DNA from: Pauljensenia sp018375675
GTDB lineage: Bacteria > Actinomycetota > Actinomycetes > Actinomycetales > Actinomycetaceae
Direction of reading: 5' to 3'
DNA length: 57,828 nt
Assembly (NCBI GenBank): GCA_041432705.1
Contig: JAPWAE010000012.1
Coordinates: 1 to 57,828, forward strand
Both the position numbers and the translations under genes were made by a program. This document shows positions 6,982-15,593 of the stretch, piece by piece. Position 1 is the stretch's first letter. The number at the start of each line of letters is the position of its first letter. A model generated the notes under the pieces. That model did no database searches. It had not been told where the DNA came from and saw only the letters and a program-made list of their open reading frames with translations.

Positions 6982-8985
6982 ATGGGAAACGAAAAAAGTA
7001 CCGATCAGTTTGTTCGTGACATGCTGAGGGATATTGGTTTTAGTCGTCCCTGGGAACAGAGTCTCAATGGCGCTCCTCAGTACCTGTACGACGCAATGGA
7101 GGGTGCCTCGAAGGGGCTTGGCGGCGGTCGAGGCAAGCCTGAATTTGTCGTTGAGTCCGGTGAGTTCATCGTCGTGATCGAAGATAAGCCTCGTGCCGAT
7201 GAGATTGTGAAGCTCACTGATGATGGCGAGGTTGACCTGGAGTTCCCTGCTCGAAAAGACTTCGCATTGAATGGGGCTATCCACTATGCTGAGTCTTTTG
7301 CCGCTAGGACCGGCAAGAAGGTTTTCGCCATTGGCGTAGCTGGCAGTGAGCAGCACAATGTCATTCAAGTAGCTTTCTCCGCTCCTCAGCGCGCACCGAA
7401 GGTTCTCGATAGCCAGATTGATACCTTTACAAGCTTCGCTCCGGAGGCTATCGACGAGTTTTATCGAGTAGCGGTGCTTGGTGAACTTCCGCAAGAGGAA
7501 AAGAACGTTCGGGAGATCCGTAAGGTCGCAGCAGAACTCCACGAAGGTATGCGTAACTATGCTTCCCTGGAAAATGAGCACAAAGCAACCTTGGTTTCCG
7601 CTATTCTCCTGGCGCTCAAGTACCGACCTGAACTGGTTGAAGACCTTACGGGTGACAATCGCAAAGGATACAGGGACGGCGAAAAGGTCTATAGAGCTGC
7701 CCAGGAATATCTAGAGAGTGACGAAGCTGATCTTGGTCCGAAACAGAAGATTGGCATCATGCTTGATCGCTTCAAGTTCATCCAGCGTCATGTCCTGCTC
7801 AATCAGCGTAACAATGATCTAGGTAAGACGCCGGTACGGCACTTTGTAGAAACTCTGGATAGAGACGTGTTTAAGGTCGTGTCCGACCCAGCCTATTCAG
7901 CTTTTGACGTGTTGGGTAATTTCTACGGTGAGTTTGTTAAATATGGTGGCTCGGATGGTAACTCTCTAGGCATTGTGTTGACACCACATCACATTACCGA
8001 CCTCATGAGCGCGCTCATCGATGTGAACTGCGATGATGTGGTGCTTGATCCTACCGCTGGTTCTGCGTCTTTCCTTATTGCAGCTATGCGGCGTATGTTC
8101 CATGATGCGGAGCGGCGCTTTAAAGATTCTCCAGATCGTCTGGTAGAAAAGTTGAATGAAATCAAACGCTTTCAACTTCATGGCGTTGAATTGCAGGAGA
8201 AATTGTTTGCCGTCGGTACGACAAACATGATCCTTCGGGGGGATGGAAAGGCTAACTTCCAGCGCAATTCGATTTTTGATGTTACGCATGAAGGCTTCTT
8301 CCCAGCCGATCCTGAGCGTCCAGGTCGTCTTGAAGGATTCACTAAGGTCTTGATGAATCCGCCCTACTCCCAGTCGAAAGACAAGACCACCCGGCACCTG
8401 TCGGAGCTGTCATTTATCAGTTACGCACTTGATCTTCTCGAAGTCCGAGGTCGTTTAGCAGCGATTGTCCCGCAGTCAGCGATGGTCGGTAAGACGAAGG
8501 AAGACAAAGCTCTCAAGGCTCAAATCATGAAGAAGCACACCCTTGATGCTGTGCTCACAATGAATCCCGATACTTTTCACGGAGTGGGTACTCACGTAGT
8601 GATTGCTCTCTTCACTGCGGGTGTACCTCACTCGAAGGACAAGAAGGCGGCATTCATTGACTTCAAGGATGACGGCTACAAGGTGCGGCAGCATGTGGGT
8701 CTCATTGACGACGGGCGAGCAGAGGACCGGCGCAAACACTTGCTCTCAGTTCTCAATGATGGTGTGCCAGATGACACCCATTTCATTGTGCGTACTGAGG
8801 TGACTCCGGCTGACGAGTGGCAGCACAGTTACTTCTACTTCAACGACGTGCCACCGACCTACGAGGACTTCATGAGCACGGTTGCCGACTACGTGTCTTG
8901 GCAGGTTGATATGCACGCCCACGGGCTCGGCGACCTCATCACGCCGTCTATGAGCGTCACCAGTGACGAGGAGGGCGGCGAATGA
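6982..8985 (+). CDS. BcgI-like restriction-methylation subunit (type IIB/IIG)
   Basis: A 667-residue fusion of nuclease and adenine-N6 methyltransferase. Near the N-terminus P53-E54 followed by E67-D68-K69 in a beta-strand setting fits a PD-(D/E)xK nuclease. The methyltransferase has the SAM motif DPTAGSASF (356-364) and catalytic NPPY (459-462), with type I HsdM-like spacing. A separate specificity subunit follows with a 4-base overlap. This arrangement and the lengths (667 and 355) match BcgI, which cuts on both sides of a bipartite site, better than classical type I, since no translocase gene is present. ATG 6982 was chosen for GGAAGGA at 6968-6974; an upstream ATG at 6964 lacks a site. 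Cutting on both sides is inferred from the family. Confidence 0.8.
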   Translation: MGNEKSTDQFVRDMLRDIGFSRPWEQSLNGAPQYLYDAMEGASKGLGGGRGKPEFVVESGEFIVVIEDKPRADEIVKLTDDGEVDLEFPARKDFALNGAIHYAESFAARTGKKVFAIGVAGSEQHNVIQVAFSAPQRAPKVLDSQIDTFTSFAPEAIDEFYRVAVLGELPQEEKNVREIRKVAAELHEGMRNYASLENEHKATLVSAILLALKYRPELVEDLTGDNRKGYRDGEKVYRAAQEYLESDEADLGPKQKIGIMLDRFKFIQRHVLLNQRNNDLGKTPVRHFVETLDRDVFKVVSDPAYSAFDVLGNFYGEFVKYGGSDGNSLGIVLTPHHITDLMSALIDVNCDDVVLDPTAGSASFLIAAMRRMFHDAERRFKDSPDRLVEKLNEIKRFQLHGVELQEKLFAVGTTNMILRGDGKANFQRNSIFDVTHEGFFPADPERPGRLEGFTKVLMNPPYSQSKDKTTRHLSELSFISYALDLLEVRGRLAAIVPQSAMVGKTKEDKALKAQIMKKHTLDAVLTMNPDTFHGVGTHVVIALFTAGVPHSKDKKAAFIDFKDDGYKVRQHVGLIDDGRAEDRRKHLLSVLNDGVPDDTHFIVRTEVTPADEWQHSYFYFNDVPPTYEDFMSTVADYVSWQVDMHAHGLGDLITPSMSVTSDEEGGE

Positions 8986-10049
8986 GCGTCCTCGAAACCC
9001 TAGACTTTCAGCCGATGTTCATCACCGATGTCTTTGACTCGATGAAACCGGCAGGCAAGTGGTTCGACCTAGCCAAGGCAGAGCGTCATGGCTCACCTAT
9101 TTCGCCCTACGTCGCAAGGTCGGGCGGAAGCAATGGCATTGTAGCTTTCCTGCCACCTCAGTCCTACGATGCGCCAAACGCAGGTAACGCAATCTCGATC
9201 GGCGTCTCTACCTCGACCGTGTTCTACCAGCCGGTCGCCTTCTACACGAGCAAAGAAATCCAGGTGCTACGGCATCGACGGCTGACATCAGGCAATGCAC
9301 TCGTGCTTGTCGCCATCTTGCGAGAACAGATGTCGAAGTTCCAGTGGGGGAACGGGGCATCCATCGCGCGCCTTCAGGCGACCCGCATTATGGTTCCTGC
9401 TCTCACCAACGCTGACGGCACTATCGAAGCCGACTGGGATGGTATGGACCGTCTCGGTGCAGAACTGCTTGATCAGGTCATCACACACACACACAGCGCT
9501 CGCGAGACTCGCAGCAGTGACGACGACACCCTCCCGGAACTCCGGTTCGCACCTATCCGACTCGACGCTCTCTTTCGGTTCTACCGAGGAGCAGTCGGCA
9601 AACGAGTGACAGGAGGGAGAACGATGTATATCGGTGCTGCTGCGCGGAGAAACAGTGTTGTCGGCTACGTTAATGATGATCCGACGTTCCCTGGTGGGCG
9701 CTTGGCTATCGTCAACAACGGCGATGGAGGGGCAGGATACTGCACCTACCAGCCAATGCCATTCAGCGCTTCCTCAGACGTAACCGTACTTGAACCGCTT
9801 GAAAACAACATTCCGGGCGATGCCCTCCTCCTGCTCTCGTCTTGCATCACCTACCAGTGCTTCCCGAAGTACAGCTTTGGGTACAAACCCAATCAGCGAC
9901 GACTAGCAGCACAAGAGATCATGGTTCCCGTCGTGACAAATGCGTCAGGTGAAGATGTTGTCGACTGGGAGGGCATGAGTGCCTATGGGCGCGCCCTGCG
10001 CGTGCGTGCTGAGCGTGCCATTGCCCCCGTCGTTGGGAGCCTGTCATGA
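8982..10049 (+). CDS. Specificity subunit of BcgI-like R-M system
   Basis: A 355-residue DNA-recognition subunit with two similar halves (roughly residues 8-170 and 190-345). Each has one target-recognition domain ending in a conserved stretch (ATRIMVPALTNADGTIEADW and AQEIMVPVVTNASGEDVVDW) that packs against the methyltransferase. Two domains imply a bipartite recognition sequence. It overlaps the upstream stop by ATGA, so translation is coupled. The size is close to BcgI subunit B and shorter than type I HsdS. The recognition site cannot be read from sequence. Confidence 0.8.
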   Translation: MSVLETLDFQPMFITDVFDSMKPAGKWFDLAKAERHGSPISPYVARSGGSNGIVAFLPPQSYDAPNAGNAISIGVSTSTVFYQPVAFYTSKEIQVLRHRRLTSGNALVLVAILREQMSKFQWGNGASIARLQATRIMVPALTNADGTIEADWDGMDRLGAELLDQVITHTHSARETRSSDDDTLPELRFAPIRLDALFRFYRGAVGKRVTGGRTMYIGAAARRNSVVGYVNDDPTFPGGRLAIVNNGDGGAGYCTYQPMPFSASSDVTVLEPLENNIPGDALLLLSSCITYQCFPKYSFGYKPNQRRLAAQEIMVPVVTNASGEDVVDWEGMSAYGRALRVRAERAIAPVVGSLS

Positions 10050-10261
10050 GTCGTGAACCGAATTCAGCGCTCGGTGTTGGTCAGGACATCCGCGTCGCTC
10101 GCCGTGCCCTCGGCTGGAGTCAGACCGAGCTGGCCAACCGTGCCCAGGTCTCACGTCCGACTATTGCTCGTGTCGAGACTGGCGTCAACATCTCCACCGG
10201 GACGCTGGAAAAGGTCGCCAAGGCGCTCGGCAAGCGCCTGTGCATTTCGGATAGACACTAA
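10046..10261 (+). CDS. XRE-family HTH protein, likely R-M regulator
   Basis: A 71-residue protein that is almost entirely one Cro/C1-type helix-turn-helix (residues about 12-66: IRVARRALGWSQTELANRAQ followed by VSRPTIARVETG). It is translationally coupled to the specificity gene through ATGA. Small XRE proteins linked to R-M genes often act as controller (C) proteins that delay or balance restriction. An inverted repeat in the operon promoter (6938-6965) is a plausible target. A role in silencing other element genes is also possible. Confidence 0.75.
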   Translation: MSREPNSALGVGQDIRVARRALGWSQTELANRAQVSRPTIARVETGVNISTGTLEKVAKALGKRLCISDRH

Positions 10262-10404
10262 GGCGTTCTCGCGACGCCACCAACTGACTTACGTTGCTTT
10301 CGTGGCCGGGAAAAGAGCGTGAAAGAGCCCTGATTCTGTGAATGCTTATTCCCGGTCTTCCGTTGGCCTTTCTTTGGTCAACAAAGCGCCATCTTTGCCT
10401 AGAT

Positions 10405-10449
10405 AGAATGTATCCCCGGTCACCGATGAGGTGGCCGGGGATACATTCT
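10405..10449. terminator. Bidirectional terminator between converging operons
   Basis: A 20-bp stem (10405-10424 with 10430-10449, one G-U pair) with loop GATGA. It lies between the R-M operon on the plus strand and the mobilization operon on the minus strand. Confidence 0.75.
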
Positions 10450-10453
10450 TCCC

Positions 10454-10648
10454 TCACAGCCTGGGTTCATCCTCGCCCTTTGAGCTCTTGATCTGACCGA
10501 GGACGCGGCGCTGATGCTCAGAGCCGCTCTCACCTTCACGCATCGTTCCATCGAACCGCTCAGCGTTCATGTTGATCGGCCGAGAGTGATCGACCTCGAC
10601 GCGAGGCTTGCCCAGTTTGATGCCCGTTCCAATCACAGGTTTCACCAT
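10454..10648 (-). CDS. Small hypothetical protein of mobilization operon
   Basis: A 64-residue charged protein (MVKPVIGTGIKLGKPRVEVD...), unrecognised. ATG 10648 has a strong upstream GGAGGTGAG. It lies 17 bases after the MobB-like gene and before the shared terminator, so it is the last gene of the mob operon. The frame is open further upstream, but only this start has a ribosome site. No signal peptide or membrane helix is visible. Confidence 0.55.
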   Translation of the reverse strand: MVKPVIGTGIKLGKPRVEVDHSRPINMNAERFDGTMREGESGSEHQRRVLGQIKSSKGEDEPRL

Positions 10649-10665
10649 CCTTCTCACCTCCTTCC

Positions 10666-11622
10666 TCACCTGAGTTCCTCGTAGACCCATCGGCTCACCC
10701 GCAGGACTACCCAGACAAACAGCGCAGCAGCACCAAGTGTCCCCAGTGCAATCAACATCTTCTGCCACCACAACGAGGCTGTTGTGAACAAGCCCCATGC
10801 CCAGCCAAAGAGCGGGCCAATACCGAACATGCTCCCAAACCCCCACACGAGGCCACCCACGAGCAAAAGCGAAGCGAACAGCGGTAGCACTGCAAGGGCA
10901 ACTTTTCCGACCGTCGTCCACGGTATACGCCCCTCCAGATCCTCTAGACGGCGCTCATTGCGCTCTAGGGACGCAAACACCTTGTCAGCCTTGTCTGAGA
11001 CCTCAGCGACCTTCTGCGCGGTTTCAGCGACCTTCTGAGCGCCAATATCAGCAACGCGCTGCTCATACCCATCGAGAGTGCTCTCAATGCGCTGAACGCG
11101 CTCCTCCACCGCCACAGAAAGCCGCTCATCGAGCACCCCGACGGCGTACTCACTGAGTTTGCTCATATCGACACGCACAGTCCTGCCGTTGCCAACGGTT
11201 TTCTTAAGCTCACCCAAGGCCGTAGTCGTCTCCGTCATCTGCTCTTTGATCTGCTTCATCATCGAGTGTGCTTGCAACTCGGAGGCGCTCACGCTGGAGC
11301 CGTCGCTCAGCTTCAAGATGCGCTTGTCGCTCACGGTCTCCCCGAGCTCGCTCAGCAGCTTGCTGTGCTCGTTCAGCGTCTTCTTGATCGCGTTGATGTC
11401 GTTTGTCAGCGAGTCGGCTTCTGAGGCTTCCGAAGTCGAAGTCTTGGAGGTCAACACGAGCATTAGGCTCGCCTGCGCCTCCTCGATCTTCTTTATTCGC
11501 TCGCTCTGCGAGGTCAACGTAGTAATCAAGACGTGGAGCGTCTCGTCGATCTTGCTCAACTGCTCTGAGTTCTGCGAGCGCTGCATCGAGCTGGCGGTCA
11601 TCTTCTCCATAGCCCTTGACAT
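10666..11622 (-). CDS. MobB-like coiled-coil membrane protein overlapping relaxase
   Basis: 318 residues. The N-terminal 220 are helical and charged, with long coiled-coil stretches (LTSQSERIKKIEEAQASL, MKQIKEQMTETTTALGELKK). Two strong hydrophobic helices follow near residues 237-262 and 284-308. The first 413 coding bases overlap the relaxase gene in another frame. Nested membrane-anchored accessory genes are known for MobA/MobB pairs such as RSF1010, where MobB stabilises the relaxosome and helps it reach the secretion channel. That role is inferred from position and architecture, not from direct similarity. Start at ATG 11622, with further ATGs at residues 5 and 8. Confidence 0.65.
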   Translation of the reverse strand: MSRAMEKMTASSMQRSQNSEQLSKIDETLHVLITTLTSQSERIKKIEEAQASLMLVLTSKTSTSEASEADSLTNDINAIKKTLNEHSKLLSELGETVSDKRILKLSDGSSVSASELQAHSMMKQIKEQMTETTTALGELKKTVGNGRTVRVDMSKLSEYAVGVLDERLSVAVEERVQRIESTLDGYEQRVADIGAQKVAETAQKVAEVSDKADKVFASLERNERRLEDLEGRIPWTTVGKVALAVLPLFASLLLVGGLVWGFGSMFGIGPLFGWAWGLFTTASLWWQKMLIALGTLGAAALFVWVVLRVSRWVYEELR

Positions 11623-12496
11623 CTTCTTCTTCTTCCTCTCTTTGCAAAATAAAGTCGTTCATGGTGTTGTGGAGAGCGCTCCACTGGTAATCAGCGCCGA
11701 GCTTGCGAGCCGTGCACGCGGCCTTCGAGCGACCAAACCTGCGCACCTCGTCATTGTCGTCAACGAGGGCATACGTGACGCTCGGATCACGACCCTCAGC
11801 CTTGCTCTTTGCACTGGTCTTCTTCTCGATGCTCACGCCGAGTTCGCGTGCGACGGCGCGCAGCGAGTCGAAGTCCACCGAGCGAGAATCAGCCAGCGCC
11901 TCATCAACACGATCAGCGAGGAACTCTCTCCACGTGTTCTTATCGAGCTGATCAACAGTTAAACCCTCAGCGCTCTTACCCGAACGCGATCTATTCACGT
12001 CATGAGCAAGTTCGTGAGGCTCCAAGACTTGCAAGCCCATCTCTCGCATGATCTTGTCGTTGGCCTTTTTCAAGACCCAGTGAGCAAGACCGTTCTCTCG
12101 GGCTGCTTTCCCCGTCACGAGATCCACGTTCGCGATTGTGATATGCGCGTGCGGGTTGCCCCCGTCGCTGTCGAGATGCACAACGACATCGCACGGCGAG
12201 TTCGGTGCCACCTCCTTCGCGAGTGCATAGGCAGCATCAGCGACGATCATCGGGGTCATCGGATCATGAGGATCAAGCTCGTCCTTTGAGAACGACTGAA
12301 TCACCATGAGTGCCTGGTTCTTACGACCCGTGCCCTTCAACATCGACTCGATAGACCCAATCGCGTCGTACGCGTTACGAAAGTCCGAACGCCATGCAGC
12401 CGCACGTGAATGCTTCACGTCAGCAGGTTTCCCGTAGTGCGCATACATGATCGCCGCTGCTGCTCGCACCGTTGTTGTCTGCTTCGTGATACTCAT
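11210..12496 (-). CDS. Relaxase (MobA/VirD2-like HUH nuclease)
   Basis: A 428-residue relaxase that would nick oriT and carry the strand into a recipient. The N-terminal domain has candidate tyrosines in IMYAHYGK (residues about 17-24), a VIQSFSKDELDPHDP strand-loop, and the metal-binding three-His motif HLDSDGGNPHAHI (about residues 108-120). The C-terminal 100 residues are Arg/Glu-rich coiled coil and overlap the MobB-like gene. ATG 12496 has AAGGAG 9 bases upstream and overlaps the MobC-like stop by ATGA. No nic site could be identified with confidence. Confidence 0.82.
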   Translation of the reverse strand: MSITKQTTTVRAAAAIMYAHYGKPADVKHSRAAAWRSDFRNAYDAIGSIESMLKGTGRKNQALMVIQSFSKDELDPHDPMTPMIVADAAYALAKEVAPNSPCDVVVHLDSDGGNPHAHITIANVDLVTGKAARENGLAHWVLKKANDKIMREMGLQVLEPHELAHDVNRSRSGKSAEGLTVDQLDKNTWREFLADRVDEALADSRSVDFDSLRAVARELGVSIEKKTSAKSKAEGRDPSVTYALVDDNDEVRRFGRSKAACTARKLGADYQWSALHNTMNDFILQREEEEEDVKGYGEDDRQLDAALAELRAVEQDRRDAPRLDYYVDLAERANKEDRGGAGEPNARVDLQDFDFGSLRSRLADKRHQRDQEDAERAQQAAERARGDRERQAHLEAERRLQRERLRVASTLDDEADQRADDGDDYGLG

Positions 12497-13035
12497 GCGC
12501 TCAACTCCTTCGCTATCGCGAGGAGTTCCGCAGTCACACGCCTCAGCTCGTCGATCTGTGGCGCAACACCAGCCCACCCTTGCCGGGCGATCTGGTTAAC
12601 GTTGACGCCTACGGCGTTAACCTCACCGGTCAATCGCAACAAGTCGCGATTGACCAGCTTCGGCGCAGGCGCGCCGTCGAGATAATCGACGGCGGCCCGA
12701 ATCGCCCCAGACTCACTGAGTCCGTGGCGATTAGCAACGCGAGTGAGCTGTGCAGCTTCTCTTTCAGAGAACCTGACAGTCACACGCGACTCGCGAGACT
12801 TACGCCTCGCGATCCTCCGGTCCCCACCCCGAACTTGGTCTTCGACCTCGTTCGTTGTGGTGCCCTCCGGTTGGACAGGCGTACTCTTAACGCTCGCCTC
12901 ATTCTGAGTCGAGCTAGGCCGTGGTACCGCCTGTCGGCCAGCAGACGGTCTGTCTGACGACAGTCCGTGCTGGCCAAAGGGTGGCGTTCCGCCCCCTTTG
13001 GAAACCCCCCTCGCGTTCACGACGACATTCATCAT
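12493..13035 (-). CDS. MobC-like relaxosome accessory protein
   Basis: A 180-residue protein. A ribbon-helix-helix-like region (VTVRFSEREAAQLTRVANRHGL) is followed by the MobC signature GEVNAVGVNVNQIARQ, where the family has a GNNLNQIA-type motif. MobC proteins bind near oriT and open the strand for the relaxase. The first 75 residues are low-complexity. I chose ATG 13035, which overlaps the upstream stop (TGATG); a TTG at 13050 is the alternative. It is coupled to the relaxase gene by ATGA. Confidence 0.78.
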   Translation of the reverse strand: MMNVVVNARGVSKGGGTPPFGQHGLSSDRPSAGRQAVPRPSSTQNEASVKSTPVQPEGTTTNEVEDQVRGGDRRIARRKSRESRVTVRFSEREAAQLTRVANRHGLSESGAIRAAVDYLDGAPAPKLVNRDLLRLTGEVNAVGVNVNQIARQGWAGVAPQIDELRRVTAELLAIAKELSA

Positions 13036-13355
13036 TGTTCTCCACCCCAAACGGGCTGAGAACCTGACTCATTCGTCGCTCCGCTGCTCGCCTCACGGCG
13101 ACGCGCGGCTGCCTTAGCAGCAGCACGCTTACGCTTCGCGTTTTGCTCATCAATCTTCGCTTGCGCTCGTTCGATGAGCGTGCGAACGCTCACCTGCTCG
13201 GCGTTCTCATTTTCGTTGTTCTTGATCTCGTCAAGAACACTCAAAATCGCCTCTGCAAGACGCGCACGTTCCTTCGCTTCAGCAACGCGCTTCTTTTCCT
13301 GTAGACGCTCAAGCCTCGCTTGGGCGACTGCAATTTCCTCATCGAGATTCGACAT
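13032..13355 (-). CDS. Small basic coiled-coil protein of mobilization operon
   Basis: A 107-residue protein of unknown function, mostly predicted coiled coil (LDEEIAVAQARLERLQEKKR) with a lysine/arginine/alanine-rich middle (residues about 72-90) that could bind DNA. It overlaps the primase gene by 17 bases at its start and the MobC-like gene at its end, so it is an internal member of the minus-strand operon. It may be an accessory relaxosome or replication protein. Confidence 0.6.
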   Translation of the reverse strand: MSNLDEEIAVAQARLERLQEKKRVAEAKERARLAEAILSVLDEIKNNENENAEQVSVRTLIERAQAKIDEQNAKRKRAAAKAAARRREASSGATNESGSQPVWGGEQ

Positions 13356-15150
13356 GATTCATGTCCTCCTTTTCGTTTGTGTTTTGGAACGGGTCAAACG
13401 ACGAACAACTGTCCTCGTCGTCAGTAGGTGAAGTGCCTGCTCGCAGAAGCCCACGGGCCGAAACCGGTATGTTATGCGGGATCCCGATCTTGCACATAGA
13501 ACCGCCTACAGGTTGGAGATCAATCCAGTCACTCAGGTCGTATCCCACAGCCAGAGGTTCATTACCGACAATGCGCTTTTGCGTACGCATGGATTTCTGC
13601 TTGCCGTCCGCACCCCGAGGAACAACCCACCCGCACGAGGGATTGTCATCAACGTATGCGCTAAGCCGCTTGTTGAACTCCCGAAGGCCGACTGCACGAC
13701 CATTGGGAACCTCTTTGCGCATCCATGCGGAATACACCCCATAGACAAACTTCCACGGAAGAAGATCCCAGACGAACTCGGGCAAGAACTCTTCAGCAAA
13801 CTGAAGAACCGGATCGTTCTCAACACGAATCTGACCGAGCAGCTCCTTACACACAGCAGGCGTAGTGAACGAGTCGAACAGCGTCATCATCAGGGCCTTA
13901 TGAGCTACGTACTCCAAGACCTCAGGACGCTTCACGTAGTCATTCTTGATCGCCGTGTTCTCATCCGCGCCAAGGTAGCGCTTGAGGAACGGAATGGCGA
14001 CGAAGCGACGGTAGAACGACTCAGACTTGTCCTTCGAAGCGGGCAGCTCGTTGACGCAAAAGACGCACAGGCCGCGACCCTTGGTGTTCGTCATTTGGCC
14101 GTACTTAACATCGAGTTTGACCCAGTCATGAGTCACCCACGCCTTGAACGCTCCAGCTCGCCGCACGAAATCGCCAACCTCGTTCTCATCGGAGAGAACG
14201 GCGAAAGCACTGCGCAGCTTCTCAGGAAGAAATCGATCCCCAAACTCAGACATCGAAAGCGTAGCCACTCGCTCAGGCCCGACGAGATGACGCAACAGCT
14301 CAAGGAAAGTACCTTTGCCATTGGAGCCACTCGTGGCGTACAAGAGCACAGCCTTATTGAACGGATGATTAGGTCGGAACAGAGCAGCAATAACTTGCCA
14401 AATCAGGTGCTCAACCTCAGGATCATTGTTCGCAAGCGTCTCCCTGATCCAGGTGTCAACGTTCCATCCGTCATCCATTACGGGACATGCGGTAGCGTCT
14501 TCATTAAAAGCAACGGAGGCTTTCGACGTGAGGACTACCTTGGGCGAGAACGGGCGCAGTTCCTTAGAGCGTAGGTCGAACAAGCCGTTCGCCAATGCCA
14601 CGACATCGCTGTCCTTGCTCTCGATGAGCAGCGGCACCGAGTCGCGCACACATTCCACGACAGCATTGAGATCCTTGGGTGAGATCGTGTAGTGGTACTG
14701 ACGAGCCAGGCGACGGATGTGCTGATCGGCAGGCACATACAGGCCCTCGTCAGGCCCCGCGTCCTCGTAGGTCACCAGCTCAGCCGTCGCCTCTGACTCG
14801 CCGATCAGACCCGTGTGCCGCAGCTCGCGGTGGAGAATACACGTCGCGATCACAGCAGGCGGAAGCGCCTTGAGCGGACGATGAGCAAGCCCGCCCTTGA
14901 GGCGGTTCCTCTCGTTCTCACCAAGCAGGCGCTTGTTGATCTGGTTCAGCAGGAACCTCTCCACGTCCTCAGGGCAGTACGTGCTCTGATTTTTCGTGCC
15001 GAGGAAGTTCGCAACCTCTTGAAGAATGAGCTGATTGATCGTTGGCAGCGCTGTACCACTCACGGAAGACGTGGTAGAATGGGTGCCAACAGAACTGATT
15101 GCCTCGGTGCTCTCCTCAGTGGGAGTGCCGGGGTGATTTTTTATACTCAT
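13339..15150 (-). CDS. P4-type primase-helicase (D5/SF3 family)
   Basis: 603 residues with the D5_N region and superfamily 3 helicase core of phage/plasmid primases. Walker A is GSNGKGT (275-281), Walker B-like AFAVLSDENE (315-324), followed by the sensor region NTKGRGLCVFCVNELP. In phage P4 and related satellites such proteins melt iteron-bearing origins and prime synthesis. An iteron cluster lies at the element's left end. No zinc-binding Toprim module is obvious in the first 180 residues, so it may be mainly a helicase/initiator. Start ATG 15150 overlaps the excisionase stop (ATGA). Confidence 0.8.
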   Translation of the reverse strand: MSIKNHPGTPTEESTEAISSVGTHSTTSSVSGTALPTINQLILQEVANFLGTKNQSTYCPEDVERFLLNQINKRLLGENERNRLKGGLAHRPLKALPPAVIATCILHRELRHTGLIGESEATAELVTYEDAGPDEGLYVPADQHIRRLARQYHYTISPKDLNAVVECVRDSVPLLIESKDSDVVALANGLFDLRSKELRPFSPKVVLTSKASVAFNEDATACPVMDDGWNVDTWIRETLANNDPEVEHLIWQVIAALFRPNHPFNKAVLLYATSGSNGKGTFLELLRHLVGPERVATLSMSEFGDRFLPEKLRSAFAVLSDENEVGDFVRRAGAFKAWVTHDWVKLDVKYGQMTNTKGRGLCVFCVNELPASKDKSESFYRRFVAIPFLKRYLGADENTAIKNDYVKRPEVLEYVAHKALMMTLFDSFTTPAVCKELLGQIRVENDPVLQFAEEFLPEFVWDLLPWKFVYGVYSAWMRKEVPNGRAVGLREFNKRLSAYVDDNPSCGWVVPRGADGKQKSMRTQKRIVGNEPLAVGYDLSDWIDLQPVGGSMCKIGIPHNIPVSARGLLRAGTSPTDDEDSCSSFDPFQNTNEKEDMNHVESR

Positions 15151-15374
15151 CGCTGGCCTCCCGTCGTCTCAACGCGGTTGGCACGGAGAAATGCATCAAG
15201 GTCCTCAGGGAGGTACACGATACGAGGACGACCAGGGCTTCCAAGACGCAAGTACACAGGCCCTAGACCACGAACTCTCCAGTTCGCAAGCGTCTGAGGA
15301 GACAAGCCGAGATAGATTGCTGCTTCTTCGGTAGTGAGAACAGCAGGGGTAACGAGGGTAGTAGGGGTAGACAT
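15147..15374 (-). CDS. AlpA/excisionase-type winged HTH protein
   Basis: A 75-residue MerR/AlpA-like DNA-binding protein with LTTEEAAIYLGLSPQTLANW (residues about 13-32) and a wing containing RPRIVYLPEDLDAFL. Such proteins act as recombination directionality factors or activators for tyrosine integrases. It is the first gene of the long minus-strand operon, divergent from the integrase. Its Shine-Dalgarno AGGAGA lies inside an inverted repeat (15383-15403). Confidence 0.8.
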   Translation of the reverse strand: MSTPTTLVTPAVLTTEEAAIYLGLSPQTLANWRVRGLGPVYLRLGSPGRPRIVYLPEDLDAFLRANRVETTGGQR

Positions 15375-15382
15375 TGAGGTCT

Positions 15383-15425
15383 CCTAGATATAGAGGATCT
15401 AGGCGACCCGAGTGGGATCCCTCGG
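15383..15425. promoter_or_regulatory. Two inverted repeats upstream of the excisionase gene
   Basis: CCTAGAT (15383-15389) pairs with ATCTAGG (15397-15403). Just beyond is CCGAG-TGGGATCC-CTCGG (about 15408-15425). Both lie in the intergenic region shared with the integrase and are candidate operators. Nothing else is evident in 15426-15550 beyond TCCCTA arm-like units. Confidence 0.35.
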
Positions 15426-15581
15426 TTGCAACGGGTATTACATCGCTTGGTTTTGTGGCGACGGAGGCCACGCCTACTTGGTCTTTCGACATCCCTTATT
15501 GTCTACTAAGATAATACCTTATCGTCCCTACATATGGCAACACATCAGCGTTAAATTGAACCACAATTGCTAGTCCCTATG

Positions 15582-15587
15582 TATAAT
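15582..15587 (+). promoter_or_regulatory. -10 box of leaderless integrase transcript
   Basis: A perfect TATAAT lies exactly six bases before the integrase ATG, and no Shine-Dalgarno is present. TTGAAC at 15556-15561 is a -35 candidate with a long 20-base spacer. An arm-like AGTCCCTATGT (15572-15582) overlaps the box, so integrase could repress itself. Confidence 0.55.
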
Positions 15588-15593
15588 TAAGGT

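Noticed and set aside
10454..10921. 155-codon version of the small mob-operon gene
   Set aside because: The first 91 codons overlap the MobB-like gene; the strong ribosome site is at the internal ATG 10648, so only the 64-residue form is kept.
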